Shown: in pieces, positions 7,308 through 15,357 of the stretch
Layout: each line of letters starts with the position of its first letter
Position numbering within the stretch: position 1 is the stretch's first letter
DNA from: Bacillota bacterium
GTDB taxonomy: Bacteria; Bacillota; Clostridia; Christensenellales; UMGS416
Length of the DNA stretch: 25,029 nt
Direction: 5' to 3'
Assembly (NCBI GenBank): GCA_023422005.1
Contig: JAEZSC010000149.1
Span: 1 to 25,029 of the forward strand
The notes under the pieces: model-generated
What the model was told of the DNA's origin: nothing
Seen by the model: the letters and a program-made list of their open reading frames with translations, nothing else
Database searches by the model: none
Translations under genes and position numbers: made by a program

Positions 7308-7964
7308 TTACACTTCCAGCCGGTACCCCAGCTTATAGACGGTCTTGATGTGATCCTCCCAGCCCAGCTTCTTGCGCAGCTTCTGTATGTGGATGTCCAC
7401 GGTGCGGGTGTCGCCGGAGAAGTCATACCCCCACACCGTCTCCAGCAGGCGGTCGCGGCTCAGGGCGATGTTGACGTTGCGCATCAGCATTTCCAGCAGC
7501 GTAAACTCCATGGGCGTCAGCTGCACGACCTCGCCGTTCTGGCGCACCACGCGCTCCACGGTGTCCAGCTCCAGGTCATAGGCGCTCAGCAGGCTGTGCT
7601 TGTTTCCGTAGCGGGCCAGCACCTTCTCGATGCGGGCCAGCAGCTCCATCATTTCGAAGGGCTTCACGATATAATCCTCGGCGCCCATCTTGAGGCCCTT
7701 TACCTTGTCGGCCACGCTGTTGCGGGCTGTCAAATAGATGACCGGGATGTTGTGGGCCTCCATATGGGGCAGCAGGTCGTAACCCGACAGCCCCGGCAGC
7801 ATGATGTCCAGCAGTGCCAGATCGTATTTTTGCTCTTTGAGCATCTCCAGCGCCTGGCGGCCGTTGTTGGCCACCTCATAACGGTAGCCCGCTACCTCCA
7901 GGTTCATACTGAGCAGCTCCGATATCGCTATGTCGTCCTCTACAATCAGGATCATGCTGGACAT
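7308..7964 (-). CDS. OmpR/PhoB-family response regulator
   Basis: It is a DNA-binding regulator activated by phosphoryl transfer from the adjacent kinase. The receiver domain (about 1-118) has the acidic pair E9-D10-D11, phosphoacceptor D53 (LLDIMLPG) and the conserved Lys in 'DYIVKPF'. The C-terminal winged helix (about 125-218) carries the family signature DTRTVDIHIQKLRKKLG. At 218 aa it is slightly shorter than usual (225-235). The start is supported by GAGGTGA just upstream. A promoter with an extended -10 (7985-7993) precedes it, so it is the first gene of the operon regulator - kinase - membrane protein. Confidence 0.96.
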   Translation of the reverse strand: MSSMILIVEDDIAISELLSMNLEVAGYRYEVANNGRQALEMLKEQKYDLALLDIMLPGLSGYDLLPHMEAHNIPVIYLTARNSVADKVKGLKMGAEDYIVKPFEMMELLARIEKVLARYGNKHSLLSAYDLELDTVERVVRQNGEVVQLTPMEFTLLEMLMRNVNIALSRDRLLETVWGYDFSGDTRTVDIHIQKLRKKLGWEDHIKTVYKLGYRLEV

Positions 7965-7984
7965 ATACTCACCTCGGTTTATTT

Positions 7985-7993
7985 ATTTTACCA
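7985..7993 (-). promoter_or_regulatory. Extended -10 promoter (TGGTAAAAT) of the response regulator operon
   Basis: On the minus strand TG-G-TAAAAT is followed by about 20 bases, a GAGGTGA ribosome binding site and the ATG at 7964. No strong -35 is seen. Confidence 0.5.
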
Positions 7994-8116
7994 TTTGCGC
8001 GCATTCTTTGCACGGATGAAAATTTTCCATAGTTCGCGTCCTGCGACAAAAAGGCGCAAAATACCATGTATTTCTTAGACACCAAAAAAGGCTCATCGGT
8101 TCCAGAGGAACACACA

Positions 8117-8144
8117 GCCGCCCGCCGAAGGCTCGGCAGGCGGC
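8117..8144 (-). terminator. Hairpin terminator after hflC
   Basis: GCCGCCCGCCGA (8117-8128) pairs with TCGGCAGGCGGC (8133-8144). The single non-Watson-Crick position becomes a G-U pair only in minus-strand RNA, which supports that orientation. Only a weak T-rich tail follows (TGTGTGTTCC). Confidence 0.6.
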
Positions 8145-8182
8145 TTCATGCACGTTTGAGCAAAGTGTTAAAGGTCTTCAGG

Positions 8183-8200
8183 CTTCCCCTGAAGGGGAAG
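8183..8200 (-). repeat. Stop-proximal hairpin after hflC
   Basis: CTTCCCC (8183-8189) / GGGGAAG (8194-8200) with a 4 nt loop lies 11 bases after the hflC stop. It is the first half of a tandem-hairpin pair with 8117-8144. Confidence 0.6.
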
Positions 8201-8211
8201 GCTTCTATGTG

Positions 8212-9231
8212 TTAATTGGCGTCTACAGAACCAGCATCTACCATCCCCAGCAGATCCTTCCACAACGGGTGGTTGCGGTCCAGCACGATGGTCGCGTCTT
8301 GGGTCAGCGCGTTTTTGAGCGCCTGCAGGCTGCGCCAGTAGCCGTAAAACTCGGTGTCCTTGCTGTAGCCCTGAGCGTAGATCTCCAGCGCCTGGGCGTC
8401 GGCCTGGCCTTCGATGGTCTTGGCCTGGGCAATGGCCTCGCTTTCCAGCTTGCTGGCCTCCAGGTCCGCCTCGGAAACGGCCTTTTGATAGGTCTCCTGG
8501 CCTTCGCTGCGCAGCTGCTGGGCCACCTTCTGGCGGTTGGCGATCATGCGGTCATAGGTGCTCTGCAGGTTTGTGGAGGGCAGCAGCGTGCGGTTGACCT
8601 GCACATCCAACACCTCCATGCCGTTGTTGCGCAAAGCGTTGTTCATCTCCTTCAACGCGCCTTTGAGGCGCTCGTTGAACAGATCCTTGTTGGAGATGAA
8701 ATCGCTGGCTTGGGTCGTGTTGATGGTCTGCACCAGGATGGGGTAGATCGTGTTGTCCAGCAGTTGGTTGGCGCGGCTCTCGGTCTGCTGGGTCGCATTG
8801 AACACCACGGGGTTGGCGATGCGCCACTGGGCGTACATCATGACCTCGTACTGATTCTTGTCGCTTGTGTTGACCTTCTCCTTGGCGGAGATATACGTGT
8901 ACAGCCAGCTGTTGTATTTCTTGACGGTATCCACGAAGGGCATCTTGAAGTACAGGCCCTTGCCGTACACGACTTTGACCGACGGGGCCTTGCCCACGGT
9001 ACTCATGAGGTCGGGGTATTGCTCGGTGTAGGTGATTTCCGGATCCAGCACGACCATGGTGGCCGTGCCGAAGCGATAGACGGCAGCCTGCTCGCTTTCA
9101 CCCACGGTGAAGGTGGACAGGTTGAACAGCACCACGGCGGCCAGCACCACGGCCACGGCGATGATCACGCCGCGCACGGCCTTTAAGCCTTCCTTGACTT
9201 CTCCGCGCTGGTTAACATTGATCGTGGACAT
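8212..9231 (-). CDS. hflC: HflC-like SPFH/prohibitin-domain membrane protein
   Basis: It is an SPFH (stomatin/prohibitin) family partner of HflK. In E. coli HflK-HflC cages surround the membrane protease FtsH and restrain its access to substrates. One N-terminal membrane helix (about 20-42) is followed by the SPFH domain (about 44-250), with the typical 'YGKGLYFKMPFVDTVKKY' block, and an Ala/Glu-rich coiled coil (about 240-295) containing the ADAQALEIYAQGYSKDTEFYGYWRSL region characteristic of HflC. The length (339 aa) matches the family. Its ATG overlaps the hflK stop (TAATG, one shared base), so the two are translationally coupled. No ftsH lies in the window. Confidence 0.92.
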   Translation of the reverse strand: MSTINVNQRGEVKEGLKAVRGVIIAVAVVLAAVVLFNLSTFTVGESEQAAVYRFGTATMVVLDPEITYTEQYPDLMSTVGKAPSVKVVYGKGLYFKMPFVDTVKKYNSWLYTYISAKEKVNTSDKNQYEVMMYAQWRIANPVVFNATQQTESRANQLLDNTIYPILVQTINTTQASDFISNKDLFNERLKGALKEMNNALRNNGMEVLDVQVNRTLLPSTNLQSTYDRMIANRQKVAQQLRSEGQETYQKAVSEADLEASKLESEAIAQAKTIEGQADAQALEIYAQGYSKDTEFYGYWRSLQALKNALTQDATIVLDRNHPLWKDLLGMVDAGSVDAN

Positions 9232-10244
9232 TACTGGTCACCTCCTTGCTGGGTCTGCTGCGGGGCGGGTGTGGGCTGCGCATAGGGCTTGGGCGTGGCG
9301 GCCGGAGCTGTAGCAGAAGCCTCCTCGCCGATGTTGAGCAGCTTGAGCATGCCGCCGTTGTCGTCCACGATGTAGAGCTTGCCGGCGGAGGCCAGTATGC
9401 TCTCCAGCGTCTCGATGAGCAGGCGCTTGCGGGTGATGTCCTTGGAGTTCACGTACTTCTGGTACACCTCGTTGAACTCGGCGACCTCGCCCTGGGCCTG
9501 GGCCACGGTTTTGGCCTTGTAGGCCTCGGCCTGCTGCAGCATCTGGTAGGCCTGGGCGCGGGCGGCAGGCACAACCTGGTTCTTGTACTTCTCCGATTCG
9601 TCCAGCTTGCGGGTCTTCTCGTTCATGGCGTTGTTGACGTCGGCATAGGCGTCGCTGACCTCGGAGGGCACGGAGATGTTCTGTATCATGACGTCGCGCA
9701 CGTCCACACCCATGCCGTAGGGGGCCAGCATCGCGCGGAAGTCGTTCTTTACCTGGGCGGCGATGTCCTGCTTGTTGAGCAGAGCGTCGTCCAGCGAGCG
9801 GCTTTGCAGGTTGCGGCGCAGCACGGTCTCAAAGGCGCACTGCAGCGTGTCGAAGGGTTTGTTGGCGCGGTAGAGGAACGAGGAAACGTCCTCCACAATG
9901 ACCTGGTACACAGCCTCGATTTGCACGATGTTCTGGTCCCCGGTCAGCATGATGGCCTCGTCGGGCACATCGTTGTACTCAGCCTGGTTCTGGTCGGAAC
10001 CGGTGCGGGTCGTGCGGAAGCCGTACTCCATCGTGTAGAGCTGGGTGCGGCTCTGGGTGCGCACCTGCTGGATGAAGGGCATGTGCCAGTATAGCCCGGA
10101 TTCCCTGGTGTATTCGATGCGCCCGAAGGTCAGCACCACGGCCTGGTCGCCGGTGCGCACCTGATAGATGCCCGTCAGCGCTACGACGATGGCAGCTGCC
10201 AGCACGGCCAGCAGCGCGATGTTGCGGATGCGATGTCCTTTCAA
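9231..10244 (-). CDS. hflK: HflK-like SPFH/prohibitin-domain membrane protein
   Basis: This is the partner of HflC. With a TTG start at 10244 the protein has 337 residues: a membrane helix at about 9-28, an SPFH domain (about 30-230, including GLYWHMPFIQQV), and a coiled coil rich in Ala/Gln/Lys (about 225-285). A Pro/Gln/Thr-rich tail ends it (about 308-337). The TTG is preferred because a perfect AGGAGG lies nine bases upstream. A longer in-frame ATG at 10316 would place that AGGAGG inside the gene and add an unrelated basic stretch. Upstream, TTGGTT with 17 bases and TACTCT, or TTGGCT with 16 bases and TATATC, could be a promoter, but both are poor. It is separated from proA by a terminator. 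Confidence 0.9.
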   Translation of the reverse strand: MKGHRIRNIALLAVLAAAIVVALTGIYQVRTGDQAVVLTFGRIEYTRESGLYWHMPFIQQVRTQSRTQLYTMEYGFRTTRTGSDQNQAEYNDVPDEAIMLTGDQNIVQIEAVYQVIVEDVSSFLYRANKPFDTLQCAFETVLRRNLQSRSLDDALLNKQDIAAQVKNDFRAMLAPYGMGVDVRDVMIQNISVPSEVSDAYADVNNAMNEKTRKLDESEKYKNQVVPAARAQAYQMLQQAEAYKAKTVAQAQGEVAEFNEVYQKYVNSKDITRKRLLIETLESILASAGKLYIVDDNGGMLKLLNIGEEASATAPAATPKPYAQPTPAPQQTQQGGDQ

Positions 10245-10320
10245 ATTCCAATCCCTCCTGTGTCGATAGATATAGAGTAGCAAACCGGACAGCCAAAACC
10301 AACGCCTGACGCGCAAAAAC

Positions 10321-10333
10321 CGCGCCGGGCGCG
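10321..10333 (-). terminator. Terminator after proA
   Basis: On the minus strand a compact CGCGC / GCGCG stem with a 3 nt loop is followed by G then TTTTT (10319-10315). It lies 39 bases after the proA stop and upstream of hflK. Confidence 0.55.
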
Positions 10334-10371
10334 CTCAAAGCCGGAAAAAAGCGCTCGAATTGTCAGGATTG

Positions 10372-11655
10372 TCAGAGCTCCCGGTGGTGGAAGGCGCTGC
10401 GGCCGGCCGCATAGTCGGCCATGATGTGGCCATGGCCGTCCAGCAGGTATTTGTATGTAACCAGCCCATCCAGCCCCACGGGGCCGCGGGCGTGCAGCTT
10501 GCCGGTGCTGATGCCGACCTCGGCGCCCAGGCCGTAAACATAGCCGTCGGCGAAACGCGTGGAGCAGTTCCAATAGACGCCGGCGGAATCCACCCGGCCC
10601 TGGAAGCGCGCCGCCGCCGCGGCGTCGGCGGTCACGATGGCGTCGGTGTGGTGGCTGCCGTGGCGATTGATGTGGTCCACGGCCTCGTCCAGCGAATCCA
10701 CGATTCGCACGCTCAAGATGTAATCCAGATACTCGGTGTCCCAATCCTCATCGTTCGCCGCCTGGCACGCGATGAGCGCCTGGGTGCGCGGGCAGCCCTT
10801 GAGCGTCACATGGGCGGCGTCCATGGCGGCCTTGAGCACCGGCAGGAAGGCCGGGGCAGCCGCGGCGTGCACAAGCAGCGTCTCGGCGGCGTTGCACACG
10901 GCCACATACTGGGTCTTGGAATCCACTGCAACGGCAACGGCCATGGCGACATCGGCGGCTTCGTCCACATACACATGGCAGATGCCGTCGGCATGGCCCA
11001 TGACCGGTATGCGCGTATGATCCATGATGTAGCGCACAAAGGCGTTGGAGCCCCGGGGGATGATCAGGCTGATCGTATCGTCCTGGGCCAGCATATCGGT
11101 GACATCCTGCCGGGTCTCCAGCAGCGCGGCGTAGCCCTCGGGCAGCCCGGAGGCCACCGCCGCGCGGTGCATGGCCGTGAACAGCGCCCGGTTGGTAAGC
11201 AGCGCCTCGGCGCCACCCTTGAGCAGCGCTGCGTTGCCGGATTTAAGGCACAGGCCGCCGATCTGCACCAGCGCGTCGGGCCGGCTTTCGAACACGACGC
11301 CGATGACGCCGATGGGGCAGGTCACCCGCCGCAGCGCAAGGCCGCTGTCCAGCTCCCGGGCCACCTGAACATGGCCCAGCGGGTCGGCCATGGCGGCCAG
11401 CTGGCGCAGCCCGTCGCACACGGTGGCCAGTTTTTTCTCGTCGAACTTGAGCCGCTTGAGCAGCGGCGCGGCCAAGCCTTCGGCCTCGATTCTGGCCAGG
11501 TCCTCGCGGTTGGCGGCGAAGATGGCCTCGCGGTCGGCCTGCAGGGCATCGGCCATGGCGCGCAGCGCGCCGTCGCGCACGCCCGAGGGCGACTGCGCCA
11601 ACGCGATGGACGCTTCATAGGCCCTTCTGGCCAGCTCTGCGATCGATTGTTCCAT
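10372..11655 (-). CDS. proA: Gamma-glutamyl phosphate reductase (glutamate-5-semialdehyde dehydrogenase)
   Basis: It catalyses the NADPH-dependent second step of proline synthesis, gamma-glutamyl phosphate to glutamate-5-semialdehyde. The aldehyde-dehydrogenase fold shows the family blocks CPIGVIGVVFESRPD, LKSGNAALLKGG, DSKTQYVAVCNAAETLLVH with the probable catalytic C254, and GSHHTDAIVT. The length is 427 aa, as expected. The ATG at 11655 is chosen because AAGGAG sits seven bases upstream; an in-frame ATG 24 bases earlier lacks a site. It lies 13 bases after the CPBP gene and probably shares its transcript. The usual partner proB (glutamate 5-kinase) is not in the window. Confidence 0.96.
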   Translation of the reverse strand: MEQSIAELARRAYEASIALAQSPSGVRDGALRAMADALQADREAIFAANREDLARIEAEGLAAPLLKRLKFDEKKLATVCDGLRQLAAMADPLGHVQVARELDSGLALRRVTCPIGVIGVVFESRPDALVQIGGLCLKSGNAALLKGGAEALLTNRALFTAMHRAAVASGLPEGYAALLETRQDVTDMLAQDDTISLIIPRGSNAFVRYIMDHTRIPVMGHADGICHVYVDEAADVAMAVAVAVDSKTQYVAVCNAAETLLVHAAAAPAFLPVLKAAMDAAHVTLKGCPRTQALIACQAANDEDWDTEYLDYILSVRIVDSLDEAVDHINRHGSHHTDAIVTADAAAAARFQGRVDSAGVYWNCSTRFADGYVYGLGAEVGISTGKLHARGPVGLDGLVTYKYLLDGHGHIMADYAAGRSAFHHREL

Positions 11656-11668
11656 GGCGGTACTCCTT

Positions 11669-12685
11669 TCAGCCGGCAATCTGCGGCAGCATCTCGTTGA
11701 TGCTCGGCAGGAACATGGTTACGAAGGTCAAGGCCGTCATCACCAGCACAACCAGAGCAACCCCTGCCCAACCGAGCCAGTGGGCGCCCTTGATGGGTTC
11801 CGGCACACCCGGCACATTGCTCCAAGCCGCGTTTGCGGGCGTCACCCGTTTGAACAGCGCCCACAAGCCCCAATACAATAACGCAAAGGGCGCCGACAGG
11901 ATGCACCACGTGACGATTTCGGCCACAGCCGGAGACATGCTCTGGGTGAAGGTGAAGCCTTGCCAGCCGGCGATCGGCGTATGGGTCACGATCAGATTGG
12001 TGGCCAGCGCCATGGTGTTGTAGGCGGCATGGGCGAAGATGCCGGGCAGGATGGCGCCGCTGCGCCAGGCCAGCAAGCCCATCACCACGCCCACGGCAAA
12101 GCGCGTGGGCGCACCCACGATGTCCATGTGCACCAGGGAGAAGATCAGGCTGCTCCACAGTATGGCTGGCCACTTGCCGGTGACGCCGCCCAGCGAGCGC
12201 TGCACCACGCCGCGGAACAGCGGCTCCTCGGCCACGCCGGCGCTCACGCCTACCGCCAGCGCCGCCGCCGCCAGCGCGCCCCAGGATTTGGGCTCGATGA
12301 AGCTCGTATCCTGCAGCCTGGCGCCCAGCAGCTCGGTGAAGATGCTGCTCCAGGCCACCGTGGGGCCGGCCACAGCCACAGCCAGCGCCGCGCCCAGCGC
12401 CGCCGCCAGCGCGTTCTGTGCGGCGGTGGTGCGGTTGCCCATCAGCGCCCGCACGGGCACCTTGCAGATGAGCATATAGCCCACCAGCGGTACAAGCAGC
12501 AGCAGCTCCGAAAAGCCCAACAGCGCATAGTTGCCATAGGGCCCCAGGCGGAAGCTGGCGCCGGCCTGTTCCAGCAGCACATCGGCCATCATGCCAACCG
12601 CCGCCGGCGCGCTGGCGATGGTCATCCAAAGCACGAAGGCAAGCACCAGCAGGCCGGAGCCCATAAATGTATATTTGCGCTTCAC
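11669..12685 (-). CDS. CPBP-family (CAAX protease / Abi-like) intramembrane metalloprotease
   Basis: It is a polytopic membrane protein of 338 residues with about eight hydrophobic segments. The conserved motifs of the family are present: E153-E154-xxx-R158 (AEEPLFRG), FSLVH186 and H219-AAY-N223. Members include Rce1-like prenyl-protein peptidases and bacterial proteins linked to bacteriocin self-immunity; the substrate here is unknown. GTG is used as the start, with GGGGTG five bases upstream. A promoter is predicted at 12717-12745, with proA following 13 bases downstream. The ABC exporter lies 83 bases upstream and could be functionally linked, but this is inference. Confidence 0.88.
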   Translation of the reverse strand: MKRKYTFMGSGLLVLAFVLWMTIASAPAAVGMMADVLLEQAGASFRLGPYGNYALLGFSELLLLVPLVGYMLICKVPVRALMGNRTTAAQNALAAALGAALAVAVAGPTVAWSSIFTELLGARLQDTSFIEPKSWGALAAAALAVGVSAGVAEEPLFRGVVQRSLGGVTGKWPAILWSSLIFSLVHMDIVGAPTRFAVGVVMGLLAWRSGAILPGIFAHAAYNTMALATNLIVTHTPIAGWQGFTFTQSMSPAVAEIVTWCILSAPFALLYWGLWALFKRVTPANAAWSNVPGVPEPIKGAHWLGWAGVALVVLVMTALTFVTMFLPSINEMLPQIAG

Positions 12686-12716
12686 AGGTTCACCCCGGAA
12701 ATGTTTTTATTGATTC

Positions 12717-12745
12717 ATTACACCATAAAGCTGCGCGTGATGCAA
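12717..12745 (-). promoter_or_regulatory. Predicted promoter of the CPBP-proA transcript
   Basis: On the minus strand TTGCAT (12745-12740), a 17 bp spacer and TGTAAT (12722-12717) preceded by TGG (extended -10) lie about 30 bases upstream of the GTG start. Confidence 0.45.
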
Positions 12746-12768
12746 GCACGGTGCCAATGGCAGTTCGG

Positions 12769-14454
12769 TTACATGGCAGCACGATGATACAACTCATGGA
12801 AATATTGCCGCCGTTCCAGCAACTGCCCGAAGCCGCCCCGCTCCACGACGCAGCCATCCCGCCACACGACGATGTCTTCAAAATCACGGATGGAATCCAG
12901 CCGATGGGCGATGGCCAGCACCGTTTTGCCCCGCAGGCGCCGCATCACGGCGGCCATCACGCGCTGTTCGGTCAGGTTGTCGATGGCCGAAGTCGCCTCG
13001 TCCAGTATGACCACGCTGGCGTCGGTAAACCAAAGCCGCGCCAGTGCCAATTGCTGGCGCTGGCCGCCGGACAGGCTGACGCCCCTCTCGCCCAGCGGTG
13101 TGTCCAGGCCCTTTTCCAGGCTGCGGCAAAGCGCTTCCAGGCCCACCTGCCTCAGGGCTTCCATCAGTTCTTCCTCCTCCACGGCATGGTCGAACACCAG
13201 ATTCTCCCGAAGCGTGCCGTCGAAAACCGGTGGGTCCTGGGGCAGATAGGCGATGTGAGCGTAGTAGCTGTTCAGGTTCAGCGTGCCCAGGTCTTTGCCA
13301 TCCACCCGCACGCTGCCCACCTGGGGCTTGAGCAGCCCAACCAGCAGCTTGACCGCCGTGGACTTGCCCGAGCCGCTCTCGCCGACAAAAGCCGCCGTGC
13401 TGCCGCCGGCGATGGTCAGGTCCAGACCGCGGAGCAGCCGGCCCTCCCCATAGCCATAGTCTACGCCGCAGAAGCCCAGCTCGCCGCGCAGCGCTTCGAC
13501 GGGCTCCCCGGCAGCAAGCTGCGGGTCCTCTGCGGCGTCCAGGAACTGCGCGTACCGCGCGTAGGCCGTGCGGTCCAGCTTGTACTCCACATAGAGGACG
13601 TTGAAGATCGCGATGGGCGTGTATGCGTTGTCCACCAGGGCGATGAGCGCCACGATCTCACCGATGGAGAGCTGCCGGGTGGACCAGCCATAGATCAGGA
13701 TGCCGATCTTCACAAAACCGATGAGCACCGCAAAGGCCGTAAAGAAGGCCTCATGGATCAACGTCATTCGCACCTTGGCGGATACAATCTCCCCCTTGGC
13801 CCGCCGGGCCTTCTCCAGCTCGGCTCCAAACCGGCGGTACACGCGGAAGACGACCATCTCCATGAAGCCCCGCACCAGCACATGGTTGAAGGCCTCCTCA
13901 TTGCTCAGGATGCGTTCCTTGACGCGGTACAGCGCCTGCAGCAGCAGGCGGGAAATGGCAAACACGGCGACATAGCCCACCAAAATGGCCAGCATGACCG
14001 CCTTGCTGATGGCCAGTATGAACAGGATGCTGAAGGCCATGGCAGGCAGCAGCTCGCTGGCCAGGCGCAGCCAGTAGTAGTACAGCATACCCCGGCCCGC
14101 TGCGGCGCCGTTCTCGATGCGCTGGATCAATGTGCCAGTACCCAGCTTTTGGTACTGAAGATAGTCGATGACCGACACCTTGCGCAGCGCGGCGGTCTTC
14201 AAGTCCAGATACACGCTGTGCTCCAGCTTGCGCGCCGGGTAATTATAGACGTAGTTGATGACATAGAGCGCGATCATCGCCGAACCATAGATGGTGATGC
14301 TGCCCAGGGTCAGCGTGCCGGCGGTGAAGCGGTCAATGACGGTTTGGAAGTAACGCGAGCCAAAGCTTTGCAAAAAGGTCTGGGTCAGCCCAATGAGAAA
14401 ATAAATGACAAACAAGCCCTTGTGATCAAGGGCGATCTTTTGCAGGTGTTTCAT
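12769..14454 (-). CDS. ABC transporter, fused permease and ATPase (exporter type)
   Basis: It is a half-size type I exporter of 561 residues that works as a dimer; the substrate is not evident. The membrane domain (about 10-300) has several hydrophobic helices. The nucleotide-binding domain has Walker A GESGSGKST (358-366), signature LSGGQ (461-465), Walker B VVILDE (481-486) and switch H517. No peptidase or other extra domain is present. The ATG at 14454 has AGGAG upstream. It is a single half-transporter, so a homodimer is likely unless a partner lies elsewhere. The 5' leader (14455-14563) holds three overlapping inverted repeats that could regulate expression. Confidence 0.93.
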   Translation of the reverse strand: MKHLQKIALDHKGLFVIYFLIGLTQTFLQSFGSRYFQTVIDRFTAGTLTLGSITIYGSAMIALYVINYVYNYPARKLEHSVYLDLKTAALRKVSVIDYLQYQKLGTGTLIQRIENGAAAGRGMLYYYWLRLASELLPAMAFSILFILAISKAVMLAILVGYVAVFAISRLLLQALYRVKERILSNEEAFNHVLVRGFMEMVVFRVYRRFGAELEKARRAKGEIVSAKVRMTLIHEAFFTAFAVLIGFVKIGILIYGWSTRQLSIGEIVALIALVDNAYTPIAIFNVLYVEYKLDRTAYARYAQFLDAAEDPQLAAGEPVEALRGELGFCGVDYGYGEGRLLRGLDLTIAGGSTAAFVGESGSGKSTAVKLLVGLLKPQVGSVRVDGKDLGTLNLNSYYAHIAYLPQDPPVFDGTLRENLVFDHAVEEEELMEALRQVGLEALCRSLEKGLDTPLGERGVSLSGGQRQQLALARLWFTDASVVILDEATSAIDNLTEQRVMAAVMRRLRGKTVLAIAHRLDSIRDFEDIVVWRDGCVVERGGFGQLLERRQYFHELYHRAAM

Positions 14455-14563
14455 AACCGTACTCCTCTCACATTTGGGATGAAACGAAGGGTACGGTTGA
14501 GTCTGTTGACCGGGTCAGCCAAGCTCAATATGGTTTGTCAACAGTTTCTCAACCATATTGAGC
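14455..14563 (-). promoter_or_regulatory. Leader of the ABC transporter gene with three interlocking inverted repeats
   Basis: Three perfect or near-perfect pairings exist. A: GCTCAATATGGTT (14523-14535) with 14551-14563, 13 of 13. B: GGTTGAG and TGTTGAC (14495-14501, 14504-14510) with CTCAACC and GTCAACA (14548-14554, 14537-14543). C: AACCGTAC (14455-14462) with GTACGGTT (14491-14498), 8 of 8, adjacent to the ATG and holding the ribosome binding site in its loop. A excludes B, and B excludes full C, because they share four-base AACC/GGTT segments. This is the layout of a two-state switch. A cluster of DNA operators is the alternative. Confidence 0.6.
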
Positions 14564-14610
14564 GGTTACCTCGCATGTATCTCACTGCTTGCCTCCTTGG
14601 GCCCTGACCA

Positions 14611-15357
14611 TCAAGTGGGCTTGGCCTCGCTTGTCTCCTCAGCTTCGCGCAGGGCGCGGAAGTCCCGCTCGATGCTGTGACGGGAGAGCTCCGCCTGCAG
14701 CGCGGCGATCAGGCGCTCCCGCTCTGCCTGGAAGGGGATGGTCGCATCGAACACCACGGGGCGCCCGATGTAGATGGCGCTGTCCTGCTTGGATGGATAA
14801 ATCGGGTAGAAGTGCAGCGCCTTGCCCTCGGCCCGCCAATACATCTGCGCCAGGTGCAAAAAGCCGTTGTACATCTCCCCGGCGTCACCGCTCTGGTCGG
14901 TGTAATCGCGCTCGGGCATGATGAGCAGGTTGTGCCCTTCACGCAGCGCCTTGAGGCTTTCCCGGAAGGTCGTCAAAATCTCCTTGCGGCCACGGTACAC
15001 GGCGATGGACCGCATGGAGCGGAAAAACGCCTGCGTCAGCGGTGCGACAATGCCCGCGCACAGCTTGGCGATGGGGCCGGGCATGTGGTAACGCGACGGG
15101 AACGTGTAGGTGGAGAAGTGATGATAGCACTCCTTGGCGTCCATCAGCGTGGACAGCGTCCACACGCGGAACTCCATGGGGATCCACGCCATCATCTCCA
15201 CCGGTCCATACATGTTCTGATGGCGGCCGACGAATACCGCCGGCTGCTCCGCGATGTGCTCCATTCCGTAGATCGGGTGCCGCCGGTGCGTCACGCGCCA
15301 ATACCAACGGCAGAACCGGTACAACGGTCCAAAGATCGTATGCTTGGAAGCCATCAT
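14611..15357 (-). CDS. PlsC-like lysophospholipid acyltransferase family protein
   Basis: It probably transfers an acyl group in lipid metabolism. The PlsC fold is suggested by 'VFVGRHQNMYGPVEMM', 'RSIAVYRGRKE' and 'LREGHNLLIMPERDYT', in the right order and spacing. The usual HxxxxD catalytic motif is altered: H46 is followed five residues later by Gly, not Asp. The start is uncertain. The ATG at 15357 overlaps the upstream stop (ATGA) and has GGAGG 11 bases upstream. An earlier in-frame ATG at 15381 (256 aa) has no good site. Family assignment is good; activity and substrate are open. Confidence 0.75.
   Translation of the reverse strand: MMASKHTIFGPLYRFCRWYWRVTHRRHPIYGMEHIAEQPAVFVGRHQNMYGPVEMMAWIPMEFRVWTLSTLMDAKECYHHFSTYTFPSRYHMPGPIAKLCAGIVAPLTQAFFRSMRSIAVYRGRKEILTTFRESLKALREGHNLLIMPERDYTDQSGDAGEMYNGFLHLAQMYWRAEGKALHFYPIYPSKQDSAIYIGRPVVFDATIPFQAERERLIAALQAELSRHSIERDFRALREAEETSEAKPT

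Noticed and set aside
12667..14607. 646-codon open frame on the plus strand
   Set aside because: It is antisense to the ABC transporter, whose motifs are all intact. Long shadow frames are expected in GC-rich DNA.
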